Assembly (NCBI GenBank): GCA_026314275.1
Contig: CP111109.1
Span: 372,001 to 436,000, forward strand
Reading direction: 5' to 3'
Source of the DNA: JAGOEY01 sp017997515
GTDB taxonomy: Bacteria > Pseudomonadota > Gammaproteobacteria > Burkholderiales > Burkholderiaceae_C
DNA: 64,000 bases
The position numbers and the translations under genes are program-made. Positions 1 through 8,212 of this stretch are shown piece by piece (position 1 is the first letter of the stretch; every line of letters begins with the position of its first letter). The notes beneath the pieces were generated by a model that had not been told where the DNA came from, did not search any database, and saw only the letters and a program-made list of their open reading frames with translations.

Positions 1-252
1 ATTTTTCTGCTTATCCGTGTGGACGGGCTGGATGCCAGCAGCGTCTCTGAAATCCTGCTGATTCCTAGTAAGGAAGATACTGTCCAAAGGTGGCTCATGC
101 AGGCCGAAGCGTTCATCGCTGCTCATTTGGAAGAGGCCGGAGTAAGCAAAGACGGGAACGATTGGCTCCAAGGCGTTGATTGGTCGGCATTGTCTGTGAC
201 CCGAAGCGCGGCAGCCTCACCGTGGTCCAAGGAGGCGAACCATGAAGAATGA
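1..252 (+). CDS. C-terminal part of an unknown protein of the stress-tolerance locus
   Basis: The frame is already open at base 1, so only the last 83 codons are present; a GTG at 19 is internal. The fragment is hydrophilic, with no membrane segment or motif I recognise. Its stop overlaps the start of the thioredoxin gene by 11 bases, which points to translational coupling and one operon. In tLST/LHR islands an uncharacterised small gene sits just before the thioredoxin gene; I infer this is that gene from position only. Confidence 0.6.
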   Translation: MFLLIRVDGLDASSVSEILLIPSKEDTVQRWLMQAEAFIAAHLEEAGVSKDGNDWLQGVDWSALSVTRSAAASPWSKEANHEE

Positions 253-682
253 TCTTCACCTCGTCTGTCCGCATTGCCAGTCCATCAACCGCGTACCGAC
301 TGCGAAGCTATCGGAACATCCCAACTGCGGCCGCTGCCAGCAGCCCTTGTTCACGGGCGAACCCATCGAGTTGACCACGGCGACGTTCTCGCGCCACGTG
401 GAGCGCAGCGACCTGCCACTGTTGGTCGATTTCTGGGCACCTTGGTGCGGGCCGTGCAAGATGATGGCGCCACAGTTCCAGCAAGCGGCGCGCCAGCTCG
501 AACCCAGGGTCAGGCTGGCCAAGGTCAATACCGAGGCAGAACCCCACCTGGCCGCGCAGTTCGGCATCCGCAGCATTCCGACACTCGCCCTGTTCCAGGG
601 TGGGCGGGAGATCGCCCGTCAGGCCGGCGCCATGGGCGCGCAGGACATCGTGCGCTGGGTATCGGCACAGCTTGGGCGCTGA
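242..682 (+). CDS. Thioredoxin with N-terminal zinc ribbon (TrxC/Trx2 type), stress-locus copy
   Basis: 146 residues. The N-terminus has two CxxC pairs (C9/C12 and C29/C32), the zinc-finger arrangement of thioredoxin 2. The redox site WCGPC is at residues 68-72 in a normal thioredoxin fold, with the cis-proline motif SIPT later. Expected role: a cytoplasmic disulfide reductase that protects proteins under oxidative and heat stress. It overlaps the preceding gene and lies 3 bases before kefB. With the KefB, PsiE, M48 and DegP genes it forms the known distal gene order of the transmissible stress-tolerance locus. Confidence 0.9.
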   Translation: MKNDLHLVCPHCQSINRVPTAKLSEHPNCGRCQQPLFTGEPIELTTATFSRHVERSDLPLLVDFWAPWCGPCKMMAPQFQQAARQLEPRVRLAKVNTEAEPHLAAQFGIRSIPTLALFQGGREIARQAGAMGAQDIVRWVSAQLGR

Positions 683-685
683 CCG

Positions 686-2401
686 ATGCAGGGCCTGCTG
701 GGCGTTACGCTGAGTCTGCTGGCGGCGTGCAGTCTGGCGGCCGTGGTGACGGCTGCGCTCAGAGTGCCCGCCTTGCTGGGTTACCTCGCCGCCGGCGCCT
801 TACTGGGCCCCTCAGTCACCGGCGTGATCGCGCCGGGAGAAGCGCTTGATTTTCTGTCCGAGTTGGGCGTGGCGCTGCTGCTGTTCATGGTCGCACTGGA
901 ATTCTCCCTCGGGCACTTTTGGCTCACTCGCAAGACCGTACTGGTGGCTGGCAGTTTGCAGATGGTCGTTGTGGCCGCACCTCTGACCCTGATGCTGATG
1001 GGGTTGGGGCAGCCAGCTCAGAGCGCCGCGCTGCTCGGCGCTGCGGCGGCCATGTCTTCCACGGCGCTGGTCAGCCGGCAGTTGGCCGACCAGGGTGAAC
1101 TCACCACACGCCATGGCCGCAGCGCCATCGGCGTGCTGGTCTTTCAGGATCTGGCCAGCGTGCCCCTGCTGGCCCTGCTGGCGATCTGGGCGCGCGGCGA
1201 GTCGCCGAAGATCGAGAGCGTGCTGCTCGAAGTGTTGGGCGTGCTGGTGTTGTTCGCAGCAGCGGCGGTTGCTTCGCGCCGTCTGTTGCATGGCCTGCTG
1301 GGCTGGGTGGCTCGCCAAGGTCATGAGGAAGCGTTCATGCTCGCCTCCTTGTGTGTGGTCGTGGCCGCGGCCGCCGCTGCGCACGCCGTCGGCGTATCCG
1401 CCGCCCTGGGCGCGTTTCTGGCCGGGATGGTGCTGGGCGAGAGCGACGTCCGGCACCACATGGAAAACCACCTCAAACCGTTTCGCGATGTGTTGTCGGG
1501 GGTGTTCTTCGTGACTGTCGGCCTGCAGCTGGACGGAGCACAGATTCTTTCGGCACCGCTGACGGTGTTGGCGTGGCTGGCAGTGCTGGTGCCGGTCAAG
1601 ATCGTGTTCAACACCCTGGCCTTGCGGGCGGCGCGCCTGTCCGCCCTCGATGCCTGGCGCACGGGCATAGCGTTGGGGCATGGCGGCGAGTTCGCCCTGC
1701 TGTTGTTGGGCATGGTCTTGCAGCAGCATCTGATTCCCGCGACCGTCGTACAACCCATGCTGGTCGCGCTGGTGCTCAGCATGGCCTTGGCACCGCTGCT
1801 GATCCGCCATCACGATGTACTTGCCCGGTTCTTGAGCCGCACCGGCGGCGTCATTCAGCCACCCCAGGCTGAAGAAGTCGAGATCGCCGCGCAGACGGCG
1901 CGATATCGAGACCATGTCATCGTTTGCGGCGCGGGCGAGCTTGGCCTGACAGTCAGCGAGATTCTTCGCCACGCCGGCGTGGCGCATCTGCTGCTGGAGG
2001 CGGACGCGCAGAAGGTCGAGGCCGCGCGTGCCGCCGGCGCGCCGGTGTTCCATGGCGATGCCAGTCGGCCCGATACCTTGCTGGCTGCCGGGTTGGCGCA
2101 AGCGCGTCTGGTGGTGCTCACGTTCGACCATGCCCAGCAAGTGCTGCGCATCGCCCAGGCGATTGCCGAGCGCCGTCCGGCGCTGACCTTGTGGGTGTCA
2201 TGCAGAAGTACGACCGCGGCCGATGCATTTCGCGCCATGCCCAACGTGCGTGTGTACCAGCAATCCTTTGCCGCAGGCCTTGGGCTGGCGGAACAAGTGA
2301 TGTCGTCGCTTGGCATGTCGGCCGAGCTCGTCGAACGAAACATCAGTGCGATGCGCCGCTGTCTCGACAGCGGCAATGTCGCAGGGAGTCCATCTGCATG
2401 A
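686..2401 (+). CDS. KefB/CPA2-type cation:proton antiporter with RCK (TrkA-N) domain
   Basis: 571 residues. Residues 1 to about 380 are a string of hydrophobic helices typical of the Na+/H+ exchanger (CPA2) fold; from about residue 408 a Rossmann domain begins with the pattern GAGELG, the nucleotide-binding RCK/TrkA-N domain of Kef potassium efflux systems. Expected role: inner-membrane K+/H+ exchange that acidifies the cytoplasm and protects against electrophile or chlorine stress. It lacks the long C-terminus of E. coli KefB. Its stop overlaps the next start (ATGA), so it is coupled to the psiE-like gene. Confidence 0.9.
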   Translation: MQGLLGVTLSLLAACSLAAVVTAALRVPALLGYLAAGALLGPSVTGVIAPGEALDFLSELGVALLLFMVALEFSLGHFWLTRKTVLVAGSLQMVVVAAPLTLMLMGLGQPAQSAALLGAAAAMSSTALVSRQLADQGELTTRHGRSAIGVLVFQDLASVPLLALLAIWARGESPKIESVLLEVLGVLVLFAAAAVASRRLLHGLLGWVARQGHEEAFMLASLCVVVAAAAAAHAVGVSAALGAFLAGMVLGESDVRHHMENHLKPFRDVLSGVFFVTVGLQLDGAQILSAPLTVLAWLAVLVPVKIVFNTLALRAARLSALDAWRTGIALGHGGEFALLLLGMVLQQHLIPATVVQPMLVALVLSMALAPLLIRHHDVLARFLSRTGGVIQPPQAEEVEIAAQTARYRDHVIVCGAGELGLTVSEILRHAGVAHLLLEADAQKVEAARAAGAPVFHGDASRPDTLLAAGLAQARLVVLTFDHAQQVLRIAQAIAERRPALTLWVSCRSTTAADAFRAMPNVRVYQQSFAAGLGLAEQVMSSLGMSAELVERNISAMRRCLDSGNVAGSPSA

Positions 2402-2895
2402 AGTCAACAGGCCGCAATCCATTTCAGGTCTTCCGTGACCAATGGGCCATCATGAGTTTATACGAGCGCTTCGAGCAGGTCGTCGCGCTCGTGCTGTCGG
2501 CGGTAATTGCCGTCATCATCGTGGTGTCGCTGTTCCAGCTCATCTCCATCGTCTTCACGCTGCTGGTTCTCGATGCCTTCAATCCCCTGGATCACAAGGT
2601 ATTCCAGAGTGTGTTCGGCATGATCATGACGCTCTTGATCGCGATGGAGCTCAAGCATTCCATCGTGCGCGTGGCGCTGCGTCGGGACAGCATCATCCAG
2701 GTCAAGACCGTGATCCTCATCGGCCTGATCGCGCTGGCGCGCAAGTTCGTGATCCTTGACCCCGAGGCGAGCCCCGCAAAGATAGCCGCGCTGGCAGGCG
2801 CTACGCTGGCGCTTGGTGCGACCTACTGGCTGCTGCGCAAGCGCGGCGACCGCGCCGCCGAGACATCTGAGCATGACCCGTCATCATTCCAGTGA
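2398..2895 (+). CDS. PsiE-like phosphate-starvation-inducible membrane protein
   Basis: 165 residues starting at the ATG that overlaps the kefB stop. There are about four hydrophobic segments (residues about 25-55, 68-85, 98-115, 125-145), matching the PsiE family, whose molecular function is unknown. The longer open frame upstream is an antifunctional extension inside kefB and is not used. The gene overlaps the M48 protease gene by 23 bases. Its position between kefB and the M48/DegP genes matches tLST islands. Confidence 0.82.
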   Translation: MKSTGRNPFQVFRDQWAIMSLYERFEQVVALVLSAVIAVIIVVSLFQLISIVFTLLVLDAFNPLDHKVFQSVFGMIMTLLIAMELKHSIVRVALRRDSIIQVKTVILIGLIALARKFVILDPEASPAKIAALAGATLALGATYWLLRKRGDRAAETSEHDPSSFQ

Positions 2896-3838
2896 TCCGC
2901 GCACGGCGCTGTTGCAACACCGCTGGCTCAACCGCCTGCAGACCGGGCTGTTGGTCCTGACCCTGGTCGGGATCGCAGCCGCAGCAGGGAGACTGCCGTT
3001 TGGGGAAAGCGACCTGTGGCTCGCGCTGTTTGCCGTTGCAGGCACGCTGCTGCTGGAACCGGCAGCCGCATCCGCCTTGACCTTGCGCCTATACCGCGCC
3101 CGGGCGCTGCACCCACACGAAGCCCCGGAAATTTGGGCCCTGTTGCACGAGCTGTCCGTCCGTGCCGGTTTGCCCGCAACGCCGGTGCCGCACTACGTGC
3201 CCAGTGCCGTCGTCAACGCCTTCGCCACCGGATCGAAGCAGGAGGCATCGATCGCCCTCACCGATGGCCTGCTGCGCCGCCTGAGCCCACGCGAGCTGGC
3301 GGGTGTGCTCGCGCACGAGATCGCGCACATCGCCAGTGAGGATCTGCGCGTCATGGGGCTGGCGGATTCCGTCAGTCGCTTCACGAGCCTACTGGCCCTT
3401 ATGGGACAGATCGCGATCCTGCTGAGCCTGCCCGCGCTGCTGGTTGGCGCGGCGGAGGTCTATTGGCCTGGTTTATTGTTATTGGCCGCATCGCCCCAGC
3501 TGGCCCTGCTCGCACAGCTCGGCTTGTCTCGCGTGCGTGAGTTCGACGCTGACCGCCTCGCTGCGGAACTGACTGGCGACCCGTAGGGGCTGGCGTCCGC
3601 GCTGGCGAAAATCGAGCGGGTCAGCCGCTCCTGGCGCGCCTGGTTGTGGCCGGGATGGGGCAATCCCGAACCCTCCTGGTTGCGCACGCATCCGGCCACG
3701 CAAGAACGCATCTCACGCCTACTGACGTTGGCGCCTGGGCCAGCATCAGCGTTGCCACTCCACGCGCCCCATTTCTTGCCGGAATCCGCTTTGACGCCGC
3801 GCCCACCGCGCTGGCGCCCGAGCGGGCTGTGGCGCTGA
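2873..3838 (+). pseudogene. M48 (HtpX-like) zinc metalloprotease with an in-frame amber stop
   Basis: The first 237 codons carry two hydrophobic N-terminal segments, the zinc motif HEIAH (H148, E149, H152), further membrane helices and the third ligand E223 in REFDADR. A TAG at 3584-3586 then interrupts the gene. The same frame continues without further stops to 3838, encoding typical M48 C-terminal sequence (WLRTHPATQERI). A single substitution such as CAG to TAG explains this. All metal ligands precede the stop, so a truncated enzyme could fold partly, but the C-terminal part is lost. It is otherwise in normal context between psiE and degP. Sequencing error is the alternative. Confidence 0.85.
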
Positions 3839-3862
3839 TTGCCTATCAACAGGAGACTTCTC

Positions 3863-5014
3863 ATGGCCTACCCCGACCCGTACCAACGTCCCGCGCCGGA
3901 CCCCTTCATCCGGCGCTGGCTCTTCATCACCGCCTGTATTGCCACGCTCATGCTGCTGTGGCAGTTCCTGCCCGCCATCGAGGCCTGGTTCAGTCCGCGC
4001 GAGGCGGCAGATCGCACCGTGACGGCGCGTGGCGATCTGGCGGCGGACGAGAAAGCCACCATCGAACTGTTCGAGAAATCGCGCGCCTCGGTGGTCTACA
4101 TCACCACCGCGCAGCTGGTGCGCGACGTCTGGACTCGCAATGTCTTTTCCATGCCGCGCGGCACTGGCTCGGGCTTCATCTGGGACGACGCCGGCCACGT
4201 CGTCACTAACTTCCACGTCATCCAGGGCGCGTCCGAAGCCACCGTCAAACTGGCCGACGGCCGCGACTACCAGGCCGCACTGGTGGGGACGAGCCCCGCG
4301 CACGACATCGCTGTGCTCAAGATCGGCGTCGGTTTCAAGCGCCCGCCGGCCGTGCCGGTCGGCACCAGTGCCGACCTCAAGGTGGGTCAGAAGGTGTTCG
4401 CTATCGGCAACCCCTTCGGCCTGGACTGGACGCTCACCACCGGCATCGTCTCCGCGCTCGACCGCTCGTTACCCGGAGAAGCGGGCGGCCCGGCCATCGA
4501 TCACCTGATCCAGACCGACGCCGCCATCAACCCTGGCAACTCCGGTGGGCCGCTGCTCGATTCGGCAGGAAGGCTCATCGGCATCAACACGGCGATCTAT
4601 AGCCCCTCCGGCGCCTCGGCCGGGATTGGTTTCGCCGTGCCGGTGGACACCGTCATGCGCGTAGTCCCGCAACTCATCAAGACCGGTAAGTACATCCGTC
4701 CGGCGCTGGGCATTGAGGTGGACGAACAGCTCAATCAGCGCCTGCTGGCGCTGACTGGAAGCAAGGGCGTGTTCGTGTTGCGTGTTACCCCTGGTTCGGC
4801 AGCGCACAAGGCCGGCCTCGCGGGTGTCGAAGTCACGCCGCAAGGCATCGTGCCGGGCGACCGCATCATCGATGTTGATGGCCAGGCGACGGACGATGTG
4901 GCCAAGCTGCTCGCGCGGCTAGACGACAGGAAGGTCGGCGATGTGGTGGTCTTGTCAGTGGAGCGGGCCGGCAAATCGCGCGAGGTGCGTGTGGAGCTGC
5001 AACCCGGGAATTGA
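3863..5014 (+). CDS. DegP/DegS-like periplasmic serine protease with one PDZ domain
   Basis: 383 residues from the ATG at 3863, which has AGGAG eight bases upstream; a TTG at 3839 is a less likely start. Residues about 17-40 form an uncleaved-looking N-terminal membrane anchor. The trypsin-like triad is H118 (TNFH), D148 (HDIAVLK) and S227 (GNSGGP), followed by a single PDZ domain at about 275-375. The topology resembles DegS more than DegP. Expected role: envelope protein quality control under heat stress. It is the last gene of the canonical tLST order. Confidence 0.9.
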   Translation: MAYPDPYQRPAPDPFIRRWLFITACIATLMLLWQFLPAIEAWFSPREAADRTVTARGDLAADEKATIELFEKSRASVVYITTAQLVRDVWTRNVFSMPRGTGSGFIWDDAGHVVTNFHVIQGASEATVKLADGRDYQAALVGTSPAHDIAVLKIGVGFKRPPAVPVGTSADLKVGQKVFAIGNPFGLDWTLTTGIVSALDRSLPGEAGGPAIDHLIQTDAAINPGNSGGPLLDSAGRLIGINTAIYSPSGASAGIGFAVPVDTVMRVVPQLIKTGKYIRPALGIEVDEQLNQRLLALTGSKGVFVLRVTPGSAAHKAGLAGVEVTPQGIVPGDRIIDVDGQATDDVAKLLARLDDRKVGDVVVLSVERAGKSREVRVELQPGN

Positions 5015-5112
5015 TTGAACTGAACCTGTGGATCAGGCGGTAGTGCAGCGTCGCGGTGATTGAGGTTCTCAGGTCTTCGGCCAGGTAGCGTTCCGCCTCA
5101 ACCTCCGTAATT

Positions 5113-5143
5113 TTCGGATGCGATCTGCCTATCCGAATAGGCA
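5113..5143 (+). promoter_or_regulatory. Overlapping inverted repeats upstream of the LysR gene
   Basis: TTCGGAT (5113-5119) and ATCCGAA (5131-5137) form an inverted repeat separated by 11 bases, the spacing of LysR-type operators. It overlaps a second inverted repeat, TGCCTAT (5126-5132) and ATAGGCA (5137-5143). It lies about 105-135 bases before the LysR start. Autoregulation is inferred. Confidence 0.45.
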
Positions 5144-5246
5144 AGCATACAACGCCGGAACCTCTTGCCAATCATCGAAGGAGAAAGCGAGGCGCAATCC
5201 GCATGAGGTGGACGCAGGCCAGGAACGAGGCAAACAGGAGGCCGCA

Positions 5247-6155
5247 TTGGAACTCAGACTACTGCGCTATTTCGTTGCGGTCGCGGAAGAACTGCATTTC
5301 GCGCGAGCGGCCGAGCGCCTTGGCGTAGAACAATCGCCTGTGTCGCGCGCAATGCGAAATCTCGAAGCCACGCTCGGCGTGCAGTTGTTCGACCGCAGCG
5401 CGCACCAGACGCGACTGACCTGGGCCGGTCAAGTGTTCCTCGGTGAGTGCCGGCGCGTGCTGGCCACCGTGGAGCAGGCGGTGAGTGCCGCAAAGGCGGC
5501 GGCGCAGGGCTATCAGGGTTATCTGCGCATTGCCATCTGCGACAGCTTGGCGCAGCCCCACATTGCCACCTTGCTGGCGCGCAGCCGCGAGGAAGAGCCC
5601 GAACTGGAGATTCGCGTCTTCGAGCTGCCTTTCGCGCAGCAGCTCAAGGGCCTGCACAACGATCTGCTGGACATCGGTTTTGCGCTGTCGGACGCGGTGA
5701 GCGAAGGCCTTGTCGCCGAGCCCGTGTGGACCGATCCTCTGTCGGTGATCGTGCCCGTGCGCCACCCCTTGTTGGCGCACGCGGAAGTGCCATTGGATGA
5801 AGCCTTGAAGTTTCCGTTGGTACTGTGCCATCCGGACGCGGGATCGGGCTGCCACCACCAGATCCAGGCGGTGCTTCAAGGTGCGTCCAAGCCGCTCAAG
5901 CTGGTAGATCAGGTGACGAGCATAGGCGTGATGCTGACTCTGGTCGGTGCCGGTTATGGCCCAGGTTTCGCCATTGCCTCGCAGGTGCAGACCCTGAACC
6001 GCCCCGACATAACCGTTCGCCCCTTGGCCGGCACGCCGCCCATGCTGTCCACCTACCTGCTGCGCCGCAGCGCCGAAGCCTCTGAGCCCATGAAGCGGTT
6101 TCTGCAGCGCGCCCGCGAGGAGTTCCTGCCAAAGGGAGATGAACCGGCCTCGTGA
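5247..6155 (+). CDS. LysR-family transcriptional regulator
   Basis: The preferred start is TTG at 5247, six bases after a strong AGGAGG (5236-5241); this gives 302 residues, the usual family length, whereas the upstream open frame adds about 43 unlikely residues. The N-terminal winged helix-turn-helix covers residues 1-60 (LRYFVAVAEELHFARAAERL), followed by a substrate-binding domain. It most resembles the BenM/CatR-like group regulating aromatic or other catabolic genes, but no target lies nearby: degP is upstream on the same strand and accessory DNA follows. It may be the chromosomal or cargo neighbour at the edge of the stress island. Confidence 0.85.
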   Translation: MELRLLRYFVAVAEELHFARAAERLGVEQSPVSRAMRNLEATLGVQLFDRSAHQTRLTWAGQVFLGECRRVLATVEQAVSAAKAAAQGYQGYLRIAICDSLAQPHIATLLARSREEEPELEIRVFELPFAQQLKGLHNDLLDIGFALSDAVSEGLVAEPVWTDPLSVIVPVRHPLLAHAEVPLDEALKFPLVLCHPDAGSGCHHQIQAVLQGASKPLKLVDQVTSIGVMLTLVGAGYGPGFAIASQVQTLNRPDITVRPLAGTPPMLSTYLLRRSAEASEPMKRFLQRAREEFLPKGDEPAS

Positions 6156-6308
6156 CGTTGAGCGCTCGGGTACATTGGCTACTGCTGGCTGTCCATGGCT
6201 CGCACTGGACTTGCTCGGAGCGCGCGTTGACCAAGCGTGGTTTTTCAGTCCATAATTATGTCCATCTCGGTTCGCCGAGTGCGGAAAACTCGTTATCAAT
6301 CAACGAGT

Positions 6309-6330
6309 TGGGAACACGATGATGTTCCCA
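6309..6330. repeat. Perfect inverted repeat beside hipA
   Basis: TGGGAACA (6309-6316), six bases, TGTTCCCA (6323-6330). It lies 34 bases past the hipA stop on the hipA side and directly joins the T-loop-like sequence of the duplicated segment. No T-run follows on either strand, so it is a weak terminator candidate; a recombination-related site is equally possible. Confidence 0.5.
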
Positions 6331-6569
6331 AACCCGGAATCGAACCCGCGTCCGCATGGTGGTTCAAACGGAGGGCTCGGCGGCCGCGTCATTGTCGGCG
6401 GCGGGGTCGGTGAGCCGCCGAATCGTCAGGGCGCAGCGTTGTTCAATCAAGGTATTGATTTGCTCAACCACGGCGTTGCCAGCAAAACTTTGTCCGGGGT
6501 CAGACTGGAGCTTGCGCGCCGTCGCAGGTAGTAACTTTGCCAACTCCAGAATGCGCCGTTTGGCCTGCG
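6325..6569. repeat. Direct repeat copy A (hipA 3' end plus T-loop-like flank)
   Basis: About 245 bases that recur at 8819-9062 in the same orientation, roughly 88% identical by eye. It begins with TTCCCAAACCCGG and a segment that on the minus strand reads GCGGACGCGGGTTCGATTCC, like a tRNA/tmRNA T-arm, and continues through the last 68 codons of hipA. Confidence 0.85.
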
Positions 6570-7659
6570 CCTTGGTAAAGCCCACGCATTCTGCAAACTG
6601 CTCCCAGTGCCGTGCCTGAACTTCGCTGAACTTGTACTTGCTGCCGATTTTCATCGCCATCTTCTGCGTCAGGGTTGTATACACCGCCGTCGACAGCGTG
6701 TCGTAAAACGGTGCCAGAACGGGGGCCTTGCCCGAGTACAGCAGAGAGAAATTCTTGGCGTGCGCATCATGATTGCCGATCAGCGCATTGAAGATCACGT
6801 AGTCGAGCAGTCGCAGGACTTGCGGTGCACTGGGGCGCGTCGCACTGCGCACCAGATCAAAACACTGGACCAGATCCGGTCCACCTTCATTCTGGTACTT
6901 CATTTCGGGCACCACGCCCAGTGCCTGGCAAAAGTCCTCTTGATGAAGCCGTTGCCGCTGCCCCTGGGCATCAATCAGTCGGTCGTAGCGTTCAACCAGC
7001 AGAAACGAGCGATCCAGCACAAAGTGAACTTTCGATTTCGCTGGCTTGAGCTGCATGGCCTCAGCCAGCGCCATGCAAAACCCTTCGTTGATCACGCTAT
7101 CGTCAACCGCGTGAATGGCTGGCTTCAAGATGTGCGAGCTGGGTGTTCCATTGAGGGGCAGCCCGATGCGTGCACCCTCAAAGACCACCGGCAGTTTGTC
7201 CTGGGCTCCCGCCAAAGAAAGCCGCAAGCCGTCTTTGCCAGCCAGCATGGGGCGGCGCGGCAATTCATCCAGGATGGCAACGACTTCGTCGTCGCTCAGC
7301 CATTGAACGTCATCGCTGCGTGTTGGCACAGGCAAAGCCTGGCCGGGCTCAAGGAAGGTCACGGCCCCGGCGCATTCGCCGCCGATGTGGTCCAGCAGCG
7401 CAAAGTCGTTTTGGCCAGACACCTGGAACTGCTGCGCAATCAGGCGGCGCATTTGCCCTTCAGGTAGAAGACCCGCAAAGAAGGGACGCGTTTTGCGATC
7501 GTCGAACGGCTCTGCTTGCAGGGGGAGTGAGGCGGACAAGGCAACGGCGTCTTTGTGTGACAGCCAACCGGGGGCGTAGCAAAAATTTAGCCGCCCATCG
7601 ACCAGCGCCAGCGTGCCGACACGATCTGCGAATAGCCAGACTTCCAGCTCATGCGCCAT
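6364..7659 (-). CDS. hipA: HipA-family serine/threonine kinase toxin
   Basis: 431 residues from the ATG at 7659, preceded by a GAGGGTGG ribosome site; an upstream ATG at 7683 is possible. The HipA N-terminal domain (1-105) is followed by the kinase core: S148 in the LSLAGAQDK loop (equivalent to the autophosphorylated Ser150 of E. coli HipA), catalytic D298 in GNHDAHAKN and the metal-binding D320 in FYDTLS. All key residues are present. E. coli HipA phosphorylates glutamyl-tRNA synthetase and causes persistence; this target is assumed by family. It overlaps hipB by 11 bases. Its 3' end is duplicated in degraded form at 8858-9062. Confidence 0.92.
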   Translation of the reverse strand: MAHELEVWLFADRVGTLALVDGRLNFCYAPGWLSHKDAVALSASLPLQAEPFDDRKTRPFFAGLLPEGQMRRLIAQQFQVSGQNDFALLDHIGGECAGAVTFLEPGQALPVPTRSDDVQWLSDDEVVAILDELPRRPMLAGKDGLRLSLAGAQDKLPVVFEGARIGLPLNGTPSSHILKPAIHAVDDSVINEGFCMALAEAMQLKPAKSKVHFVLDRSFLLVERYDRLIDAQGQRQRLHQEDFCQALGVVPEMKYQNEGGPDLVQCFDLVRSATRPSAPQVLRLLDYVIFNALIGNHDAHAKNFSLLYSGKAPVLAPFYDTLSTAVYTTLTQKMAMKIGSKYKFSEVQARHWEQFAECVGFTKAQAKRRILELAKLLPATARKLQSDPGQSFAGNAVVEQINTLIEQRCALTIRRLTDPAADNDAAAEPSV

Positions 7660-7909
7660 GGTCGCCACCCTCACGTTGATCATTGGTCACAGATGATGGC
7701 AACCCGCTCAACTGGACTTCTCCACCCAATGCATCAATGACCCGCAGTACGTTTTCCAGTCTTAAGGTGGGCTTGCCTGCTTCAAGGTCGACAATGAAGC
7801 GCACACCCACCCCAGCCGCCAGCGCCAACTGGGGCTGGGTCAGCCCTAGCTGCTTGCGAGCGGCACGCAGTGCACGCCCTAGTTGTTGAGGAGATCGAAT
7901 GGATGTCAT
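7649..7909 (-). CDS. hipB: HipB antitoxin, XRE-family DNA-binding protein
   Basis: 86 residues with one helix-turn-helix (about 10-65; LGLTQPQLALAAGVGVRFIVDLEAGKPT). Upstream of hipA and overlapping it, the standard hipBA order. HipB neutralises HipA and represses the operon by binding palindromic operators; three perfect or near-perfect palindromes lie directly upstream (7921-8034). The C-terminal tail is short and polar, as in HipB proteins prone to proteolysis. Confidence 0.92.
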   Translation of the reverse strand: MTSIRSPQQLGRALRAARKQLGLTQPQLALAAGVGVRFIVDLEAGKPTLRLENVLRVIDALGGEVQLSGLPSSVTNDQREGGDHGA

Positions 7910-7920
7910 GGTTGCTCAGT

Positions 7921-7934
7921 TTCCCGTTCGGGAA
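7921..7934. promoter_or_regulatory. HipB operator O1
   Basis: TTCCCGTTCGGGAA, a palindrome with a two-base centre mismatch, 11 bases upstream of the hipB start codon. Same 14-base motif as O2 and O3. Confidence 0.8.
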
Positions 7935-7970
7935 ATTATCGGGCACAACCGGACTAAGTGCAAGAGATAT

Positions 7971-7984
7971 TTCCCGATCGGGAA
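7971..7984. promoter_or_regulatory. HipB operator O2
   Basis: TTCCCGATCGGGAA, a perfect 14-base palindrome exactly 50 bases from O1. Confidence 0.8.
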
Positions 7985-8020
7985 TTTTCGGTGTGCTTAG
8001 GGCATGATTCGGGCCTTTGC

Positions 8021-8034
8021 TTCCCGATCGGGAA
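8021..8034. promoter_or_regulatory. HipB operator O3
   Basis: TTCCCGATCGGGAA, identical to O2 and exactly 50 bases from it. About 180 bases before the divergent excisionase-like gene at 8213, so it could also affect that gene. Confidence 0.78.
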
Positions 8035-8081
8035 ATAATGAACCGCTCTCAATTCCAAATTGACACCCATTTACACCCAAT

Positions 8082-8108
8082 GTGGCGCGGTTTTCAAAAC
8101 TGCGCCAC
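8082..8108. repeat. Inverted repeat between hipB operators and the excisionase-like gene
   Basis: GTGGCGC and GCGCCAC (outer arms) with GTTTT and AAAAC (inner arms) form a nearly perfect 27-base hairpin or operator. There is no T-tail, so a protein-binding site or leader structure is more likely than a terminator. Confidence 0.55.
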
Positions 8109-8212
8109 GAATTCCTCTTTGCGGCGAATGGGGCTGCGCCACATATCGCTTGGCTCACGCGCGGAACAGCGCCTTCATGGACTCCTGCCAACTCATTCGG
8201 AAGGAGACCAAA

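Noticed and set aside
812..2140. Long minus-strand frame opposite kefB, and similar long antisense frames elsewhere (for example 24985-26688, 30256-32142, 38570-40360)
   Set aside because: They mirror clear genes, have low-complexity H/Q/R-rich composition typical of antisense frames in GC-rich DNA, and no ribosome sites.
3584..3586. Pyrrolysine or programmed readthrough at the amber codon in the M48 gene
   Set aside because: No PYLIS-like element or pyl genes seen, and the family has no such residue there.
5015..5171. Minus-strand frame (KITEVEAERYLAEDLRTS...) that could be a transposase or integrase remnant
   Set aside because: Too short and not recognisable; overlaps the LysR upstream region.
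5259..6299. 346-codon minus-strand frame opposite the LysR gene
   Set aside because: Antisense shadow of a well-supported LysR gene with a strong ribosome site.
6325..6353. A tRNA gene suggested by the T-loop-like sequence (also at 8819)
   Set aside because: No acceptor, D-arm or anticodon arm can be built; the T-stem itself is mismatched.
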